From: Penelope pileata
Taxonomy: Eukaryota; Chordata; Aves; Galliformes; Cracidae
DNA length: 64,000 bases
Direction: 5' to 3'
Assembly (NCBI GenBank): GCA_013396635.1
Contig: WBMW01005666.1
Coordinates: 62,001 to 126,000, forward strand
Below the pieces are notes generated by a model that saw nothing but the letters and a program-made list of their open reading frames with translations, had not been told where the DNA came from and did no database searches. Numbering within the stretch: the stretch's first letter is position 1; every line of letters begins with the position of its first letter. The translations under genes were made by a program, and so were the position numbers. This document shows, one piece after another, positions 61,736-64,000 of this stretch.

Positions 61736-64000
61736 TGTAACATGGTAAATGTCACAAGAATCCCTAAGTTGTTCTGTGATTGAATTTAGTCACCAAAATC
61801 TGAACTTCCACTGCTTAAATATAGACTACCCTTTAACAGCACCAGAGCCAAGTTTTGCTGAGCTGGAGCATGCTACTGCAGCCTGCCCGTGCCAGCAGCA
61901 GCGCATGGTGCAGGGCTGGGGCCAGGGGTGATGCAAATCATGCACAAGCATAAGGATCAGCCACAGAAATCTGCCATTTTGCTCATTTAAAGAGTTAACC
62001 CCAACAGATGACATTGCCATGCGACATTCAAAGATCGAGCAGTCAGGAAAATGTCAGAGGTGGGAAACACTGGGGGCTGCAGGAAGCTCTGCAAACCGCT
62101 CGGTTTGCCTGCACTTCTGATACCTTACTCATTTGGAAAGTGGTAATGAGGAGACATTTACTTAAAGATTGCTGATATTTAAAATAACAACCGCCAGTTT
62201 TACAAGCACTGGCTTGTACCAGCTAATAACTGTGCCAGGAAAATGGAAGGTATTTTTAACAGCCAGCTCCTCAATCTGAAAGCCCTGACATGTGAACAAG
62301 CTACTCCTAGAATAACAAGTTACCAGAAGGCGATGGCTAAATTCAAAATTGCACCACTGTGGCTCCAGATCAGCTTAAAATATATTTAAATAAATCAAGC
62401 AAAACCTCTATTTCTTCCAATTTACCCAAAGTTTACAAAGAGTTCATCTGAACTGACTCAAATCCACATGAACCTGCTTAAGACGCAATTAAGATCCACC
62501 AGCGTGTCCGCCTGGTCCTGAGTCTTGCCAGTGATGGGAGCACTCAGCTGAACCTTTCTGATGCTCATGACCAGCAGTAAGCTGAGGTAGAAGGGAACAT
62601 TTCTCCTTCTTAACAAGGTGTCTGGGAAGAAGGGTTTTGGGGCCATGGAAAAGAAGGGGTAGTGGTAGAGACTTGCCCACGCCCAGTGCTCCTTTCCTAT
62701 GCTGATGGCTTTAAGCTGGCAGCCGTATTCAAAATAGACAGACTTTTTGCATAGTAAAAAAGCAGTAACAGAGAGCTGCAGAAAATTGTCTGGCTTCTTT
62801 TTTCCTTTTTGTTGACTTTTTCACACATAACATTTTCTGTGACTGTTTAAGTCTGTGAGAAAAACCAAACTCTGCTTATTAAAAATATGTGTGTTTCTGA
62901 GGGGATACATATATCCAATATAACCTTCATTATGATGCTTCTAATTAACCAATCTGCTTCACAATAACACATCTAACTGTCACCAAAATCAACACTTTTC
63001 AGTTATTAATAGATTAAGGGAAGAATGTTGATTTCTCCAGGCTCCTCTTGGGTTGGTCTCATTGCTTCGTGAGCCAGATGGCGGCAGGGCCAGGCCTGTC
63101 AGCAGGCACTGGGAGGAAGACGACGCTCAAGGAGTGCCAAGACACAGCCACATCCAAAAACCCATGCTCTGGGACAGCTGCTTGCCCCTCCCATGGAGTT
63201 ATTCTGCAGAGAGCCCAAGAAACTGTGAGCTGATCTAATTTCATGTGATTTTTCTCACCTTTCCACCTATTCCTCCTGGCATCACCCCTGAAATAATGTT
63301 GGCATTTGCCTCCAGCTGTGGAGGAGGTAGCTCTCTCTTCATTTCAAGTGGCTAACTAATTGCTTTTTCCTTATGCTGATGGATTTTACTGTCTCTTTTG
63401 AATTGGCAGAGCGGATGCCAACTTGGAAGAGATACTGTCGTCTCCATCCAATTTGCTAGAGACTTTCTTCGTGCAGGATAAGTCTAAGGAAAGAAATAAG
63501 CATGTTTTCATTCCAGTCAGTGGGAATGAGTGGCTCAGGCCCAGCCTCACATGACAGCAAAATCCAGAAACAGAAGCTCACCTGCTCACACCACTCGGAT
63601 CTGCAGCCCGAAATAAGATGGCTGTTGCACTGAAATTATAAGAGGGCTTTATTTTTTTCTTCCTCTTGGAAATAAATTCAAGAATTACAGGTTCTGTAAA
63701 AGAATTGCCATTAAAACTTTGGAAAAAATGAGACCTTCTGTTTTATATAACCACTCATCCAGATTTTTGTTTTTCATCAGAAAAAAAATAAATTTAAATT
63801 TGACCTGAAACTAAAATTTAAGATTTTACCTTTTTTCTCTCCTTGAAAGTGTTCAGGGAAGGTGGTTCATAGAGACTTAGGGCTGAGCCAGGTTCTCCTT
63901 CCATAAGGACGCAGAACTGAACAGATCGAGGCCATGCTGGAAATCTGTTCTTGAAATTTTCCATTGTGGGGAATCCTGCCATCTCTGTGAGTAGCCTGTA
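61736..64000. other. Unique DNA, no gene seen
   Basis: 62150-62300 is non-repetitive with a conserved-looking texture. Several small frames on both strands near 63048-63244 overlap each other and are chance-like. 63775-63840 is A/T-rich. No repeat or exon is identified. Confidence 0.5.

Overview
This is vertebrate, almost certainly avian, nuclear DNA. The best clues are mobile elements. At least ten CR1 LINE copies end in the CR1 3' signature (a GGTCCCTTCCAAC-type block, then ATTCTRTG octamers), and two pieces belong to a Galluhop-type mariner, which I remember as a galliform element (chicken and turkey relatives). I therefore infer a galliform bird. I cannot name the species or chromosome from this window alone.

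I found no host gene that I can defend. Most of the 64 kb is AT-rich unique sequence with only chance-sized open frames, which reads as an intergenic stretch or one very large intron. The only long frames with recognisable protein content are parts of transposable elements: the C-terminal reverse transcriptase of CR1 (48265-48774 and 49459-49836), a CR1 linker fragment (about 26950-27480), and a broken mariner transposase (about 42800-44540, minus strand).

Layout. 1-8380: unique. 8381-8545: CR1, minus. 9730-10400: very old CR1-like relic. 12322-12352: possible CR1 scrap. 13898-14134: CR1, plus. 14135-19850: unique, with AT-rich stretches that resemble conserved non-coding DNA. 19851-19952: CR1, minus. 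26865-27822: internally deleted CR1, plus. 28100-28545: old CR1 reverse-transcriptase relic, minus. 28546-38168: mainly unique, with a GC-rich patch near 30700-31090. 38169-38872: rearranged mariner deletion derivative flanked by TA. 39120-39780: two CR1 3' ends head to tail. 39781-42723: unique. 42724-44540: mariner copy, minus strand, with a CR1 inserted (43138-43770) and a perfect 190-bp tandem duplication (43986-44365). 48264-60040: four copies of one young CR1 subfamily (plus, plus, minus, plus), two of them interrupted by single unresolved bases (49837, 59859). 60329-61735: two diverged copies of an unidentified module of about 170-220 bp. 61736-64000: unique.

Nothing here looks like a new defence, metabolic or regulatory system. 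The points most worth a second look are the perfect 190-bp duplication inside the dead transposase, the scrambled mariner derivative, the 10-bp target-site duplication around a young CR1, the two single-N positions in young CR1 copies, the inverted pair of young CR1 copies, and the unidentified duplicated module at 60.3/61.5 kb.
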